Source of the DNA: Phyllostachys edulis
Lineage: Eukaryota; Streptophyta; Magnoliopsida; Poales; Poaceae
DNA length: 64,000 bases
NCBI GenBank assembly: GCA_036346405.1
Contig: CM070548.1
Location: forward strand, 72,201,739-72,265,738
Direction of reading: 5' to 3'
Shown here in pieces: positions 35,919 through 46,320 of this stretch; the stretch's first letter is position 1; the number at the start of each line of letters is the position of its first letter. A program made the position numbers and the translations under genes. The notes beneath the pieces are model-generated. The model had not been told where the DNA came from. It did not search any database and saw only the letters and a program-made list of their open reading frames with translations.

Positions 35919-36744
35919 CAGTGTTCCCCTAGGCGGTTGCCTTGCCCGCCTAGGCGTCGCCTAAGCGCTAGGCGCAAGCCACCCGTCGCGATTCGGGCTC
36001 AGTCGCCAACACGGGTCCAAGGCGGACCTAGGTGAACCAAGGTGGGCAAGGTGCGGCGGTGGCTGGGCGGTCCGGGTTAGCGTCGGGCGGAGCTGGGCGG
36101 CAGCACGTGGGGGAAAAAAGAGGGGTAAGTGAGGAGGCTCTCACCCGTGTGGTTCCAAAACCCGGCTCCCGTAGCGCCGCTGCCTCCTCGGCTCCCCGTC
36201 GCGCGCCACCTCCCCTCTAGATCCCCTTCGCGTGTTGCCTCCTCTCCGGCTCCCCTTCGCGCACCGCCTCCTCCCTGGCTCTCCTCCGCACACCGCTCCC
36301 TCTCTGGTCAGATTGACGTCCCTCGTTGCCAGGTTTGGTCTTCCCGCCACCGAATTTTGTGTTGATGGGAGGGGGATGAGGCGGTGTAGGGATGGGAAAG
36401 GGGAGAGCGAGAGCGAGGCAGCTGACGTAGGGACAAGAGGATAAGAAGGAAGTGAAGACGCGGGATGTGGTTTCGACTAGAGTATTGGACCAGGCCAGTA
36501 GACTTTCGGTCGGTCCGAGTGTCTGACTCAGTCGAATGGGATTGGGCTAGACTAGGCCAAGCTAGCAGGTAAGTTTTTTTTATTTACTTTTTTACTTTTT
36601 TTTTCTCTTTTCTTTTTCTTCTCTACTTCCTTCTCTCCCTCCTGCTGCTTCTGTTTGCCGGCTACTTCGACCACCGCCTAGGCGGGTTAGGCGCTAGGCG
36701 GCCACCCTCTGCCCGCCTTCCGCCTAGCGCCTAGGTGAACACTG
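35919..36744. mobile_element. hAT MITE with GCCTAGGCG-rich inverted ends
   Basis: 826 bp flanked by a perfect 8-bp duplication GATATTCA (35911-35918, 36745-36752). Ends are CAGTGTTCCCCTAGGCG and, from the right, CAGTGTTCACCTAGGCG. Subterminal parts are packed with CGCCTAGGCG/GGCGCTAGGCG words in both orientations. The interior is GC-rich with a C/T-rich right part. No transposase. Confidence 0.92.
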
Positions 36745-36837
36745 GATATTCAATGATGTAACTATGGGCACTAGCTAGTGATCCAGGGACTGGTGCTGTG
36801 AAAACAGAAGATCCCAAATTACAAATTTGGGGTCCTA

Positions 36838-39800
36838 TATATTACCACCCTATACTATTGTTAGAATGTATCAGAAAATTGTCTTAAAAAATATAGAACC
36901 TGAACAGCCAAACCATCATGATCTCCTTTGAAGAATTTTCAAAGGACTCTTGTCAGTGCCTCTTTTGGAAAGATGGTAAGGCTAGATAACACGTGACCAG
37001 GATCAAAGTCTCCACTGCAAGAGCGATCAAGCCAAGCAACACTGGTACAACACATCTGGTGAATGGACGACAAGCTTGTGGTTGGTGCAGAACCACTTTT
37101 AAACACCATTCTATTATACCCTTAATAAATCAATGGTCAGATTTGATTTATACTTCCACCCTATACTACTATTAGAGTGTATTGGAAATTTCTCTTAAAA
37201 AATACAGAAGCTGAATAGCCAAACCGTCATGATCTCCTTTGAAGAATTTTGAAAAGACTCTAGTCGGTGCCTCTTTTGGAAAGACGGTAAAGCTAGATAA
37301 CGCGTGACCGGGGTTAAAGTCTCCGCTGCAAGAGTGGTCAAGCCAATCAACACTGGTACAGCACAGTCGGTGAATGGACGATAAGTTTGTGGCGGGTGCT
37401 TAACTACTTTTAAACCCCAATGTATTATACCCTAAATAAATCAATGGTCGGATTTGATTTATACCACCACCCTATACTACTATTAGAATGTATCGAAATT
37501 TTCTCTTAAAAAATAGAGCAGCAGAACGGTCAAACCGTCATGATCTCCTTTGAAGAATTTTCAAAAGACTCTAGTTAGTACCTCTTTTGGACAAATGGTA
37601 AAGCAAGATAACGCGTGACCAGGGTCAAAGTCTCCGCTTCAAGAGCGGTTAAGCCAAGCAACACTAGTACAATACATCCGACAAATGGACAACAAGCTTC
37701 TGGTGGTTGCAGAACCGCTTTTAAACACCAATCTATTATACCCTTAATAAATCAATGGTCAGATTTGATTTATACTACCACCCTATACTACTGTTAGAAT
37801 GTGTCAGGATTTCTATTAAAAAACACAGAAGCTGAATAGCCAAACCGTCATGATCTCCTTTGAAGAATTTTGAAAAGACTCTAGTCAGTGCCTCTTTTGG
37901 AAAAGATGGTAAATCTAGATAACGCGTGATTGGGGTCAAAGTCTCCCCTCCAAGAGTGGTCAAGCCAAGCGACACTGGTACAACACAGTCGGCAAATGGA
38001 CGGCAAGTTTGTGGTGGGTGCAGGACCACTTTTAAACCCCAATCTATTATACCCTCAATTAATCAATGGTTAGATTTGATTTATACTACCACCCTATGCT
38101 ATTGTTAGAATGTATCAGAAATTTCTCTTAAAAAATACAGCAGCTGAACAGCCAAACCGGCATGATCTCCTTTGGAGAATTTTCAAAAGTCTCTAGTCAG
38201 TGCCTCTTTTGGAAAGATGGTAAAGCTAGATAACACCTGACAGGGTCAAAGTCTCCGCTGCAAGAGTGGTCAAGCCAAGCAACACTGGTACAACACATCC
38301 GGCGAATGGATGACAAGCTTCTGGTGGTTGCAGAACCACTTTTAAACCCCAATCTATTATACCGTTAATAAATCAATGGTCAAATTTGATTTATACTACC
38401 ACCCTATACTACTGTTAGAATGTATCGGAAATTTCTCTTAAAAAAGACAGAAGTTGAACAGCCAAACCGTCATGATCTCCTTTGATTAGTTTTAAAAAGA
38501 CTCTAGTGAGTGCCTCTTTTGGAAAGACGGTAAAGCTAGATAACACATGACTGGGGTCAAAGACTCCCCTGCCAGAGTGGTCAAGCCAAGCAACAATAGT
38601 ACAACACAGCCGACGAATGGACGACAAGTTTGTGCTGGGTGCAGAATTGCTTTTAAACCCCAATCTATTATACCCTTAATAAATCAATGATCAAATTTAA
38701 TTTATATTGCCACCCTATGCTATTGTTAGAATGTATCGGAAATTTCTCTTAAAAAATACAGCAGCTAAAGAGCCAAACTATCGTGATCTCCTTTGCGGAA
38801 TTTTCAAAATACTCTAGCCAGTGCTTCTTTTGGAAAGATGGTAAAGCTAGATAACGCCTGATAGGGTCAAAGTCTCCACTGCAAGAGCGGTCATGCCAAG
38901 CAACACTGGTACAACACATCCGGCGAATGGACAACAAGCTTCTGGTGGTTGCAGAACCACTTTTAAACCCCAATCTATTATACACTTAATAAATCGATGA
39001 TTAAATTTGATTTATACTACCACCCTATACTACTGTTAGAATGTATCAGAAATTTCTCTTAAAAAAGACAGAAGCTGAACAGCCAAACCGTCATGATCTC
39101 CTTTGATGAATTTTGAAAAGACTCTAGTTAGTGCCTCTTTTGGAAAGACGGTAAAGCTAGATAATGTGTGACCGGGGTCAAAGTCTCCCCTGCAAGAGTG
39201 GTCAAGCCAAGCTACACTGGTACAACACAACCGGCGAATGGACGGCAAGTTTGTGGCGGGTGCAGAACCGCTTTTAAACCCCAATATATTATACCCTTAA
39301 TAAATCAATGATCAGATTTGATTGATACTACCACCCTATACTATTGTTAGAATGTATCGGAAAATTCTCTTAAAAAATACAGTAGCTGAACAGCCAACCC
39401 GTCTTCATCTCCTTTGAAGAATTTTCAAGTGACTCTAGCCGGTGCCTCTTTTGGAAAGACGGTAAAGCTAGATAACGCGTGACTGGCTTCAAAATCTCGC
39501 GGTCAAGCCAAGCAACACTGGTACAACACAGCCGGCAAATGGACGGCAAGTTTGTGGTGGGTGCAAAACCGCTTTTAAACCCCAATCTGTTATACCCTTA
39601 ATAAATTATTGGTCGGATTTGATTTATGTTGTCACTATATATTTTTGTTAGAATTTATCAAAAATTTCTCTTAAAAAATACAGTAGGCGGAAATCCTCAT
39701 GATCTCTTTTGAAGAATTTTCAAAAGACTTTGGTCAGTGCCTCTTTTGGAATGATGGTAAAGCTAGCTAACGCGTGACAGTAATGGAAGTGTGCGGCTTA

Positions 39801-39842
39801 GTGCGGGGGCAACGCCGCTGTAAAACTGCTTTAAAACCCCAG
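36838..39842. repeat. Satellite-like tandem array, ~311-bp unit, ten copies
   Basis: The landmark TCTTTTGGAA (or its variant) falls at 36961, 37272, 37583, 37893, 38205, 38515, 38826, 39136, 39447 and 39742. The spacings are 310-312 bp, with a final 295 caused by a ~16-bp deletion in copy nine. Units share CAAACCGTCATGATCTCCTTTG, AAGCTAGATAACGCGTGAC and TTTTAAACCCCAATCTATTATACCC. Odd copies carry CAAGCTTCTGGTGGTTGC and CACATCCGG; even copies carry AAGTTTGTGGCGGGTGC and CACAGCCGG. Short ORFs recurring in each unit (60-85 codons) are not convincing genes. The last unit fades into the LRR gene's 5' flank at 39775-39842. Confidence 0.95.
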
Positions 39843-40103
39843 CGGGCTGAGCCAGCTGAGCATCCAACTCACAGCACTTGGCACCTCCGGCAAATTAAAC
39901 TCGTGCTGTGCGCTCCGGCCGGCCTACTCGATCTCTTCTCTGGCAAAACCTGAAGCAGCGAGACGGTTTTCGTTACGAAGTAAGGCTTAATTAGTTTAGC
40001 CTGTAGCCCTGTTCTATCATTTCTGGGTTTTTGTTTAGTAACCCTGACATGAATACGTGATGTTTTGCATGCAGGTGACCAAGGCCTCTTGTGTGAAAAC
40101 GGC
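39843..40103 (+). promoter_or_regulatory. 5' flank and leader of the LRR receptor pseudogene
   Basis: Between the satellite and the ATG. A possible leader intron ends at TTTTGCATGCAG (~40075). The sequence CGCTTTAAAACCCCAGC just upstream matches the conserved part of the satellite unit, so unit and promoter share ancestry. Confidence 0.4.
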
Positions 40104-41058
40104 ATGGAGCCTCCGAAACTCAGCAGCATGCTTATACTATTGGCGGCGTTGCTGCTGCTGCTGTGTCATGGAGTTGGTCGCATCCACTGCTCAACGGTCC
40201 CTGGGGACATGCTCTCGTTGCTCGATTTCAAGAAGGCCATCACCGACGATCCGTACGGAGCCTTGAGCTCGTGGAACACAAGCACCCCCTTCTGCCGCTG
40301 GAAGGGCGTCACATGCGGCTGGGAGCACCCAGAGCGCGTCGTGGCCCTGGATCTCTCCACTTCAAAGCTTGACCGGCCAAATCGCCTCCTCACTTGGAAA
40401 TCTGACGTTGCTCAGTACACTGGTCCTGTCCGCAAACCAGCTCTCCGGTCAGCTACCTCCTCTAAACCGTCTCCATAAACTAGAGGTGCTTGATCTGACC
40501 AGGAACAAGCTTGAAGCAAGTGATACTGAAAGCTGGGGGCTGCTAACAGATACATTGAGGAACTGCGGTCGTCTAAGTTATCTTTCACTAGATCAAAATC
40601 AGCTAGAGGGCGCCATCCCAAACTCAATTGGCAACCTATCCAGCAGTCTTCATTCTCTATGGTTGAGTGGAAACCACATATCAGGAATAGTTCCCCCGAG
40701 CATAGGGAACCTTGAAGGCCTATTTGAACTATCGCTCCGTAGCAACAATCTTACCGGTACGATTGAAGGATGGATTGCAAAACTGACGACGGTAAGGGCC
40801 CTAAATCTCGAAGCGAATGACTTCATCGGGCCAATTCCACCCTCTATTAGCAATCTTACTTACTTGACATGGCTCTCTTTAGCAGAGAACAGATTTGAAG
40901 GGCTAATTCCGCCCTATATGAGCAATCTTACTTACTTGGCACGGCTCTCTTTAGCAGAGAATAGATTTGAAGGTCACATACCTCCCGATTTGGGAAACCT
41001 TGGTGAACTCAAGCTGTTGAACCTCAGTTATAACCATCTACGTCGCATCATACCTTGA
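40104..41058 (+). pseudogene. LRR receptor-like kinase pseudogene, truncated after the LRRs
   Basis: Start at 40104 gives MEPPKLSS and a hydrophobic signal peptide LILLAALLLLLCHG. The N-terminal cap follows (LLDFKKAITDDPYGALSSWN, CRWKGVTC), then about ten 24-residue repeats of the LxxLxLxxNxLxGxIP type. This is the layout of the grass LRR-XII/Xa21-like receptor family, whose members perceive microbial or other ligands at the plasma membrane and normally have ~1000 residues with a kinase. Here one extra base at ~40368 shifts the frame inside the first repeat. A stop at 41056 ends the protein at about 315 residues, and no membrane span or kinase follows. Two adjacent repeats (40849-40920, 40921-40992) are near-identical at the DNA level. 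Confidence 0.9.
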
Positions 41059-41364
41059 GAAGTCATCGCTGTGAGTCCAGCGCTCAAATGTGCATTACGT
41101 AGAATACAAGATTCTTCCAACAAACTTCCCGCAGCTCTTATTTCTGACTAATTAGCAAACTTCAATGGGAAAACGCGTCAAGCTATTATGATCTGAGTAG
41201 TCTAAATGTAAAGATCCCATAACAGTGGAGTTGATCCACATTTCTCAATCTTTTGGTGTACATTTTTTTCCCTAATACGTTTAAGAGATACGAAGGAAAA
41301 GTTGTTTTTAGCTCTGCATACACGGATACACCTCTAGTGTGGTACAGTAAAGAATCAGGACAAC
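41059..41364. other. Decayed downstream part of the LRR gene, nothing else recognised
   Basis: 41060-41150 still reads EVIAVSPALKC after the stop, like the next LRR-family segment, then loses all coding character. Confidence 0.5.
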
Positions 41365-41873
41365 AAGGGTAAAAAATAAAAAACAGATCAAATATGAATA
41401 GAATAGTGGTGAAACCATATTCATGTTCGTATTTTTTAAAAACGAATATGAATACGAATTAGAATTGAATATCTACTCAATTCGGTCGGATCCGGATATC
41501 CTCGTTATTTATGTAATGTGAAGATATTAATGATGTTTTATCCTCGTACAGTCACACTTTATCATTATAATCTATTTATTCCACCTAAAGGAACATAAAT
41601 TCACATCGCATTAAAAAAAACTCATCTAACTAATTAGGCATGCCGCAATAAAATACTTGTATTGCTTCATCGAATTCAAATACAGATAGTTTGGATAAAA
41701 TGACAATTCGTATGGGAAAATTACATACTATATTCGTATTCATATTTTTTATACGAATTCGAATAAGAATAGGAGAGAACCTGTTAAACGGATGGGAAAA
41801 TCTCTATCGTATTTGTATCCTACTAATATAGTAGTCGAATAATACGGATAATTTTATCTGTTTTTCATCCCTA
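41365..41873. mobile_element. hAT-type MITE, AGGGATGAAAAACAGAT ends
   Basis: Left AGGGTAAAAAATAAAAAACAG, right (inverted) AGGGATGAAAAACAGATAAA. The centre has repeated ACGAATATGAATACGAATT words. Flanks AGGACAAC and AGAACACC agree in 6 of 8 bases. Ends resemble those of the fragment at 25870-26024. Confidence 0.6.
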
Positions 41874-42109
41874 AGAACACCTGCACCGAAGCAGGAAACG
41901 AGTCTACGACTTGCAAGCCATTTAAGACAAAAGGAAACGTAAACCCATTAGCAAAGGCTCATGATTTATGGAAGTGTACGTGGGAACAAGGTCCTCAAAC
42001 AACCAAACATAAAGAAAATAAAACTAAAACTATAGGACAAAAATTCTCTAATAAGAACTAGGTAAACATAGCACGCTACTTCTCAGACGAGACACTACCA
42101 CAATTAGCC

Positions 42110-44205
42110 TCATGCAGTAGCTTCGACCTTCTGGGTCTTATTCGAAACCTTATCAGAGGAATCGGGGTGTCGACCTCGCTTCCCATTGAACTGCTTTCCT
42201 CCTCTGTAGTTCTTTCCGGCCCTAGAAATGTTACACGAAAAAACAAGGGCGTAGAGCCACAATATCTCCTGCAAACAAACAATTAATTAATGGCATCATC
42301 ACAAGACACGATAACTTCCATGCAAGATGGTATACAACGACAGACAATAAAGAATTTTTCTACAAGTTAAATTATAAAGAGTTAAGAAGCATGTTTGTGT
42401 TAACCATAATACTGTAGTGCACTAGAGTCCAGAAATTGCAATTAGCTCAGGTATCATCTGGGTCACTGTCAGCTTTCATGATTAGGTTAAATTCTAAACA
42501 AAGCAACCAACGCAGAAAACAGTTGTATTTTGTAATTGGCAACACATATTTTAAAGGTTCTAAAGCGCTTTTTCCATTCAATGTCCACAATTACTTCCTG
42601 AGATAATACAGTACCAAACTGGACAGAAACAGATAAAATCGAACAGTGTCAATTGAGGATACATGAATACCTTCCTTGGTAGCTTCGATTGTCCTTGTAT
42701 TTCTCTTGAATGCCGCGTATTGTGTTCCAATAATCCTTCTCAGCTTGACCTGCAGAAACAGAAGTGTACGATCAGCAAACCAATTAGTGGGACTCAGATC
42801 TGGTGAATTCAAATCACACTGCCAAACATTAATGAAAAATGGTTCCACCAAATATAGTATTATCGAACCGAACTACAACTTGTATAGCAGGGATGAAACT
42901 AAAACCACCAGACAATAGTATAAAAAATTTTATATGCACTATCAAAGTATTTGAGTTAATTTAGCAGTAACAATAAAATTAAAGCTTTAAGATATTAATG
43001 TCAATCAAGAAAAGCTACAGTTCTTACCAGTCACGGGCTCCAAAGTAACAATGTGGTCTTTTACTATCAAGCCACCTTCATCAGCTAGTACAGCAGACAC
43101 ACGAGCCTTTTCAGCTGCCTTAGAATCCTCAAACCGAAGGTATCATGAATCATCCCCGATGCTGAAGTCCACGAACATCAAGAAGAAAAACATGGGAAGA
43201 AAATAATTATGCATCAATAAGTGTCAAATGGTAAAAAGAAAAAACAACTCAACAATGCAGAATCCATGCCTGTTACAAGTAAAACATTGAAATATGAATT
43301 TTCAATAAGAACTAGCATTATTACCACAATTTTATGGTACAAATTAAGAAAAATTTCAGGAATATTTCCCAGTGCATAGTTAATTGATCTTTAAAAAATG
43401 TTACTGCGTCTGCCCATGCAGATCTTGAAGCACAAGCGAAAGTATAGAGAATATTATAACGCCCATGAGCTGAAATTTGAATTTAGAAGAGCGGTATACT
43501 TGCAGCTTATGTGCTGATTTATGTGAAAGCGAAAAGTAACTCATAGTATTTCATTTCATGGTGATAAAATAGATTTGTTACTGATGTTATTATACCAACA
43601 AAAGCAAAAGCCAGAAAGTGGTGTGAATTATAATTACCCGAACAATTCCGAATTTTTTGCATGCTTCTTTTAGATCCTCCCTCGAGATTGGGTTCTCACA
43701 TTGCCAGAAAGGATTTTGCCAACCCTGCTCAATGATTCACTATCGCCGTTCTTTTCACTTTCTGCTAAGGCATCACCTGTGCACTTGTCACAAGACTCTG
43801 TAGCTTCCCCAGTGTTTACTTCTTTCTCTTCAGTCATGTCATCGGACTTCTGTTCCTTTGTATCACTGCTCTCAGGAATCCTCTCTTCAGACCCCTCGCC
43901 TGCTGATTTCTCCGTGGATTTAGAAATTTCTACTTTGGTGGCAGTGTCGTTCATTTTGTCTGTGTTGCTTTGTTGCACCGCACTGTCAATTGTGGTTCTC
44001 TTCAATTTGAAGGCTGTGATTAGGCCTTTAGGATAGCTGCAATAGATGAACAGAATTTCCAGGACTGGTAGTCTTAATTTGAACTCAAAAGAAACAAAAT
44101 AATAATTGACCAGATAGCCTGTAAAAAAATACCCTTCATTCTGGTCATCCTTAGTAGGGTGTGCCTTTTCATATGCTTCTTTTTTAGACTCTCTTTGAGC
44201 ATCAA
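42110..44205 (-). pseudogene. La RNA-binding protein pseudogene, C-terminal exons
   Basis: Leftward exons with AG/GT borders: ~44132-44197 (NEFDAQRES...YEKAHPTKDD); ~43637-44037 (YPKGLITAFKLKRTT, then an acidic linker, then KEACKKFGIVR); 43028-43180 (FVDFSIGDDS, RFEDSKAAEKARVSAVLA, LEPVTG); 42672-42753 (AEKDYWNTIRGIQEKYKD); 42110-42221 (AGKNYRGGKQFNGKRGRH...KVEATA, stop). This is the second RRM and basic tail of plant La, which binds the UUU-3' ends of new Pol III transcripts in the nucleus. Breaks: a frameshift at ~43683, where the downstream reading frame for EDLKEACKK is offset, and a TGA in place of the Gly before YLRFED (~43148). The La motif and RRM1 are not next to it. Confidence 0.88.
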
Positions 44206-44209
44206 ATTC

Positions 44210-45060
44210 ATTCCTTCATAATTCAGGCAAGGAACTATAAGTTATATACTACAATATGATAAATTCAAATATATGAAAGGCGTCACTTAATTCACATGTC
44301 ATCAAAAAGAGGTAATTAAAGAGGTAAGAAGAGCAATCTGCGTGAGTAAAATTCTTGTGAAATGTATGGCCTTCAATAGTAAATCCGCTGAATTGATGCT
44401 AAAATCTCTGGCACTCTGGCAGGGTTATGAGAGCTAGAATTTTGCAGAGCTATAAAAGAAGAATGTTCTTTTGATCTGGCAAGCATTAATTGCATACAAA
44501 ATTGAAAAACTTTCATGATATAGAAAAAGGGCATATTTCATATTACATTCAACCCAAACTTTAGATTAAGAACTACACAAAAGATATGATGCACGGATAT
44601 GGATACGTCGACACGACACCGATACGGGGATTTGTCATTTTTCCAAAAATACTGATACGGTGACACAACTATACATATTTAAATAATAAGAATAAATTAT
44701 ACATATGTATTATTATTTTTTATGTTTCTTTATGCTTATCAAACTGAAATAATGTAAAGTGTAAAGTAAACTCAGAATATGTACCTCTCAAAGATGACCC
44801 TCGTTCATTCTTCTCGCAGTCAATTCATGATACGTTCAATTGTTCATATGAATACCATTTTCAGAAATCATAATTCCATTAACCTGGGAAAAGAAGTAAC
44901 ATGATCAGCAAAACTATAAAGATAACATATATACTTGATTCTTGAACAATCAAAGCAATAGAGTAACAACAATTGATAATTGATAAGCGATAAAAATTAA
45001 CAAGTAGCTAAGTTCAAACATAGAAACTTAAATGCAGGGTCCATGCTTGATGAAGAAACA
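44210..45060. other. Intron or intergenic A/T-rich sequence
   Basis: No exon of La is found here although its La motif should lie upstream on the minus strand. 44585-44720 (ATGGATACGTCGACACGACACC...) looks like an unclassified repeat. Confidence 0.5.
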
Positions 45061-45438
45061 TTAATTAGCACTAACAATACTACCGATAGTTGATGGTGAC
45101 AAGGGCACATCTCTTGGCCTTATTTTTGCTTGTTCAACATCAGTCTTTGCAACTTCACTTTTAAGTTGAGCAAGAATAGGTACTGTCACCTTAAGACATA
45201 TCTTGCATCCACCATTGGTAATTTTCAGCAAGTGCGCTTTGACTCTAGAGTAGCTACTAGTGCCAACATATTTGCAATACTTGCATCTCCATTTCACATT
45301 TTCTCCCCCTTGACCACCCTTGTTTAGAACATCAACATGATTCCACAATGGAGGCTTAAACCTATTGTTGGTGGTTTGCTCCTCTCTAGCACTAGAATTG
45401 CCGGTTTCCATTTTTCTAAAATGATGAAAAACAAGCAA
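45061..45438 (-). pseudogene. BED zinc-finger fragment of a hAT transposase
   Basis: 125 residues with WNHVDVLNKG, then CKYCKYVGTSSYSRVKAHLL, GGCKIC. The pattern C-x2-C ... H ... C with preceding Trp is a BED finger, the DNA-binding N-terminus of hAT transposases. The ~600-residue catalytic part is missing. It sits within the disrupted La region. Confidence 0.75.
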
Positions 45439-45588
45439 TCAATAACATAAGAACAAGCATAATTGCATTCATTTATTTAGAGAGTGAGAGTATGGACTCG
45501 GGCCACTCAGCTATGTAGAGCATCAAGAACATTATTTAGAGAATCAAGAACATAAGAGGGAGACTGAAGATCAGTGCATCACTTACGC

Positions 45589-46221
45589 TGACGAGAATTA
45601 AAATCTCCATGTATTAATTTAAATACATAAAAGACCATACGTCTTCATGGTCGTAACCCCTAAGGCTAACGACCTCACTGGTCGTAAGGATTCCAGAGGT
45701 TACACGATGGGTACCCTGGTCGGACTAGGGTTCACCGTAGTCGCTTCGAAATGCTATGAACAGGCACTATTAACCGTATGATGAATGGAACACGTGCGAA
45801 ACGTTCCATACCTTACGATGATATACAAGACACTGACGATAAACTACCTTACGGTTAAGAGTCTCACAAATATTTAACCGCAAGGCAGTTAGCACATTGT
45901 TAACTACCTTAAACCTCCCACCGCCGGTAACGCTTTCATCGTGGACGTCTTCTCCAGGAGTAACTGTCGTCCCTTCGGGAGTTATTTATTGATGGAACGC
46001 AGAAGACGAGGAGAGACACACACACAACAGCGAACAACAGAAGGCAACATAGAAGCCAAAGCAGTAGTATTCAATACATTCAGTGTAATTGGAGATAGTC
46101 CCCAGTCAAATCTTGTAATCCCAGTTCATATTAATAAAGAGCAGCCCCCATTCTCTTCCAGGATACTCCACGTCATTTTCCTCTTTTTATTTTCATAAGA
46201 TCGACGATTTGATCGTCGACA
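45589..46221 (+). mobile_element. 5' LTR of Tat-lineage gypsy element
   Basis: Starts TGACGAGAATTAAAATC and ends GATCGTCGACA, 633 bp, with GGTCGTAA words early in U3 and TTAATAAAGAGC near the end. The same LTR occurs inverted at 58454-59153. Left flank TACGC; no right partner because the element is truncated. Confidence 0.85.
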
Positions 46222-46223
46222 GC

Positions 46224-46240
46224 TGGCGCCGTCCGTGGGG
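46224..46240 (+). other. Primer-binding site of the Tat gypsy element
   Basis: TGGCGCCGTCCGTGGGG, two bases after the LTR, is the tRNA primer site style of the Athila/Tat group. Confidence 0.85.
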
Positions 46241-46320
46241 AAGAAGACGTAAGTTTCCTGAAGAAAACTCTTTGCTCATACAAATCCTCACCCAAGTTCC
46301 TGCAATCACTAATGCGAATA

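Noticed and set aside
36838..39842. Repeated ORFs of 60-85 codons in the tandem array taken as a gene family or CRISPR-like array
   Set aside because: The ORFs follow the satellite unit, change length between copies and lack protein character. A 311-bp unit with no spacer diversity is not CRISPR.
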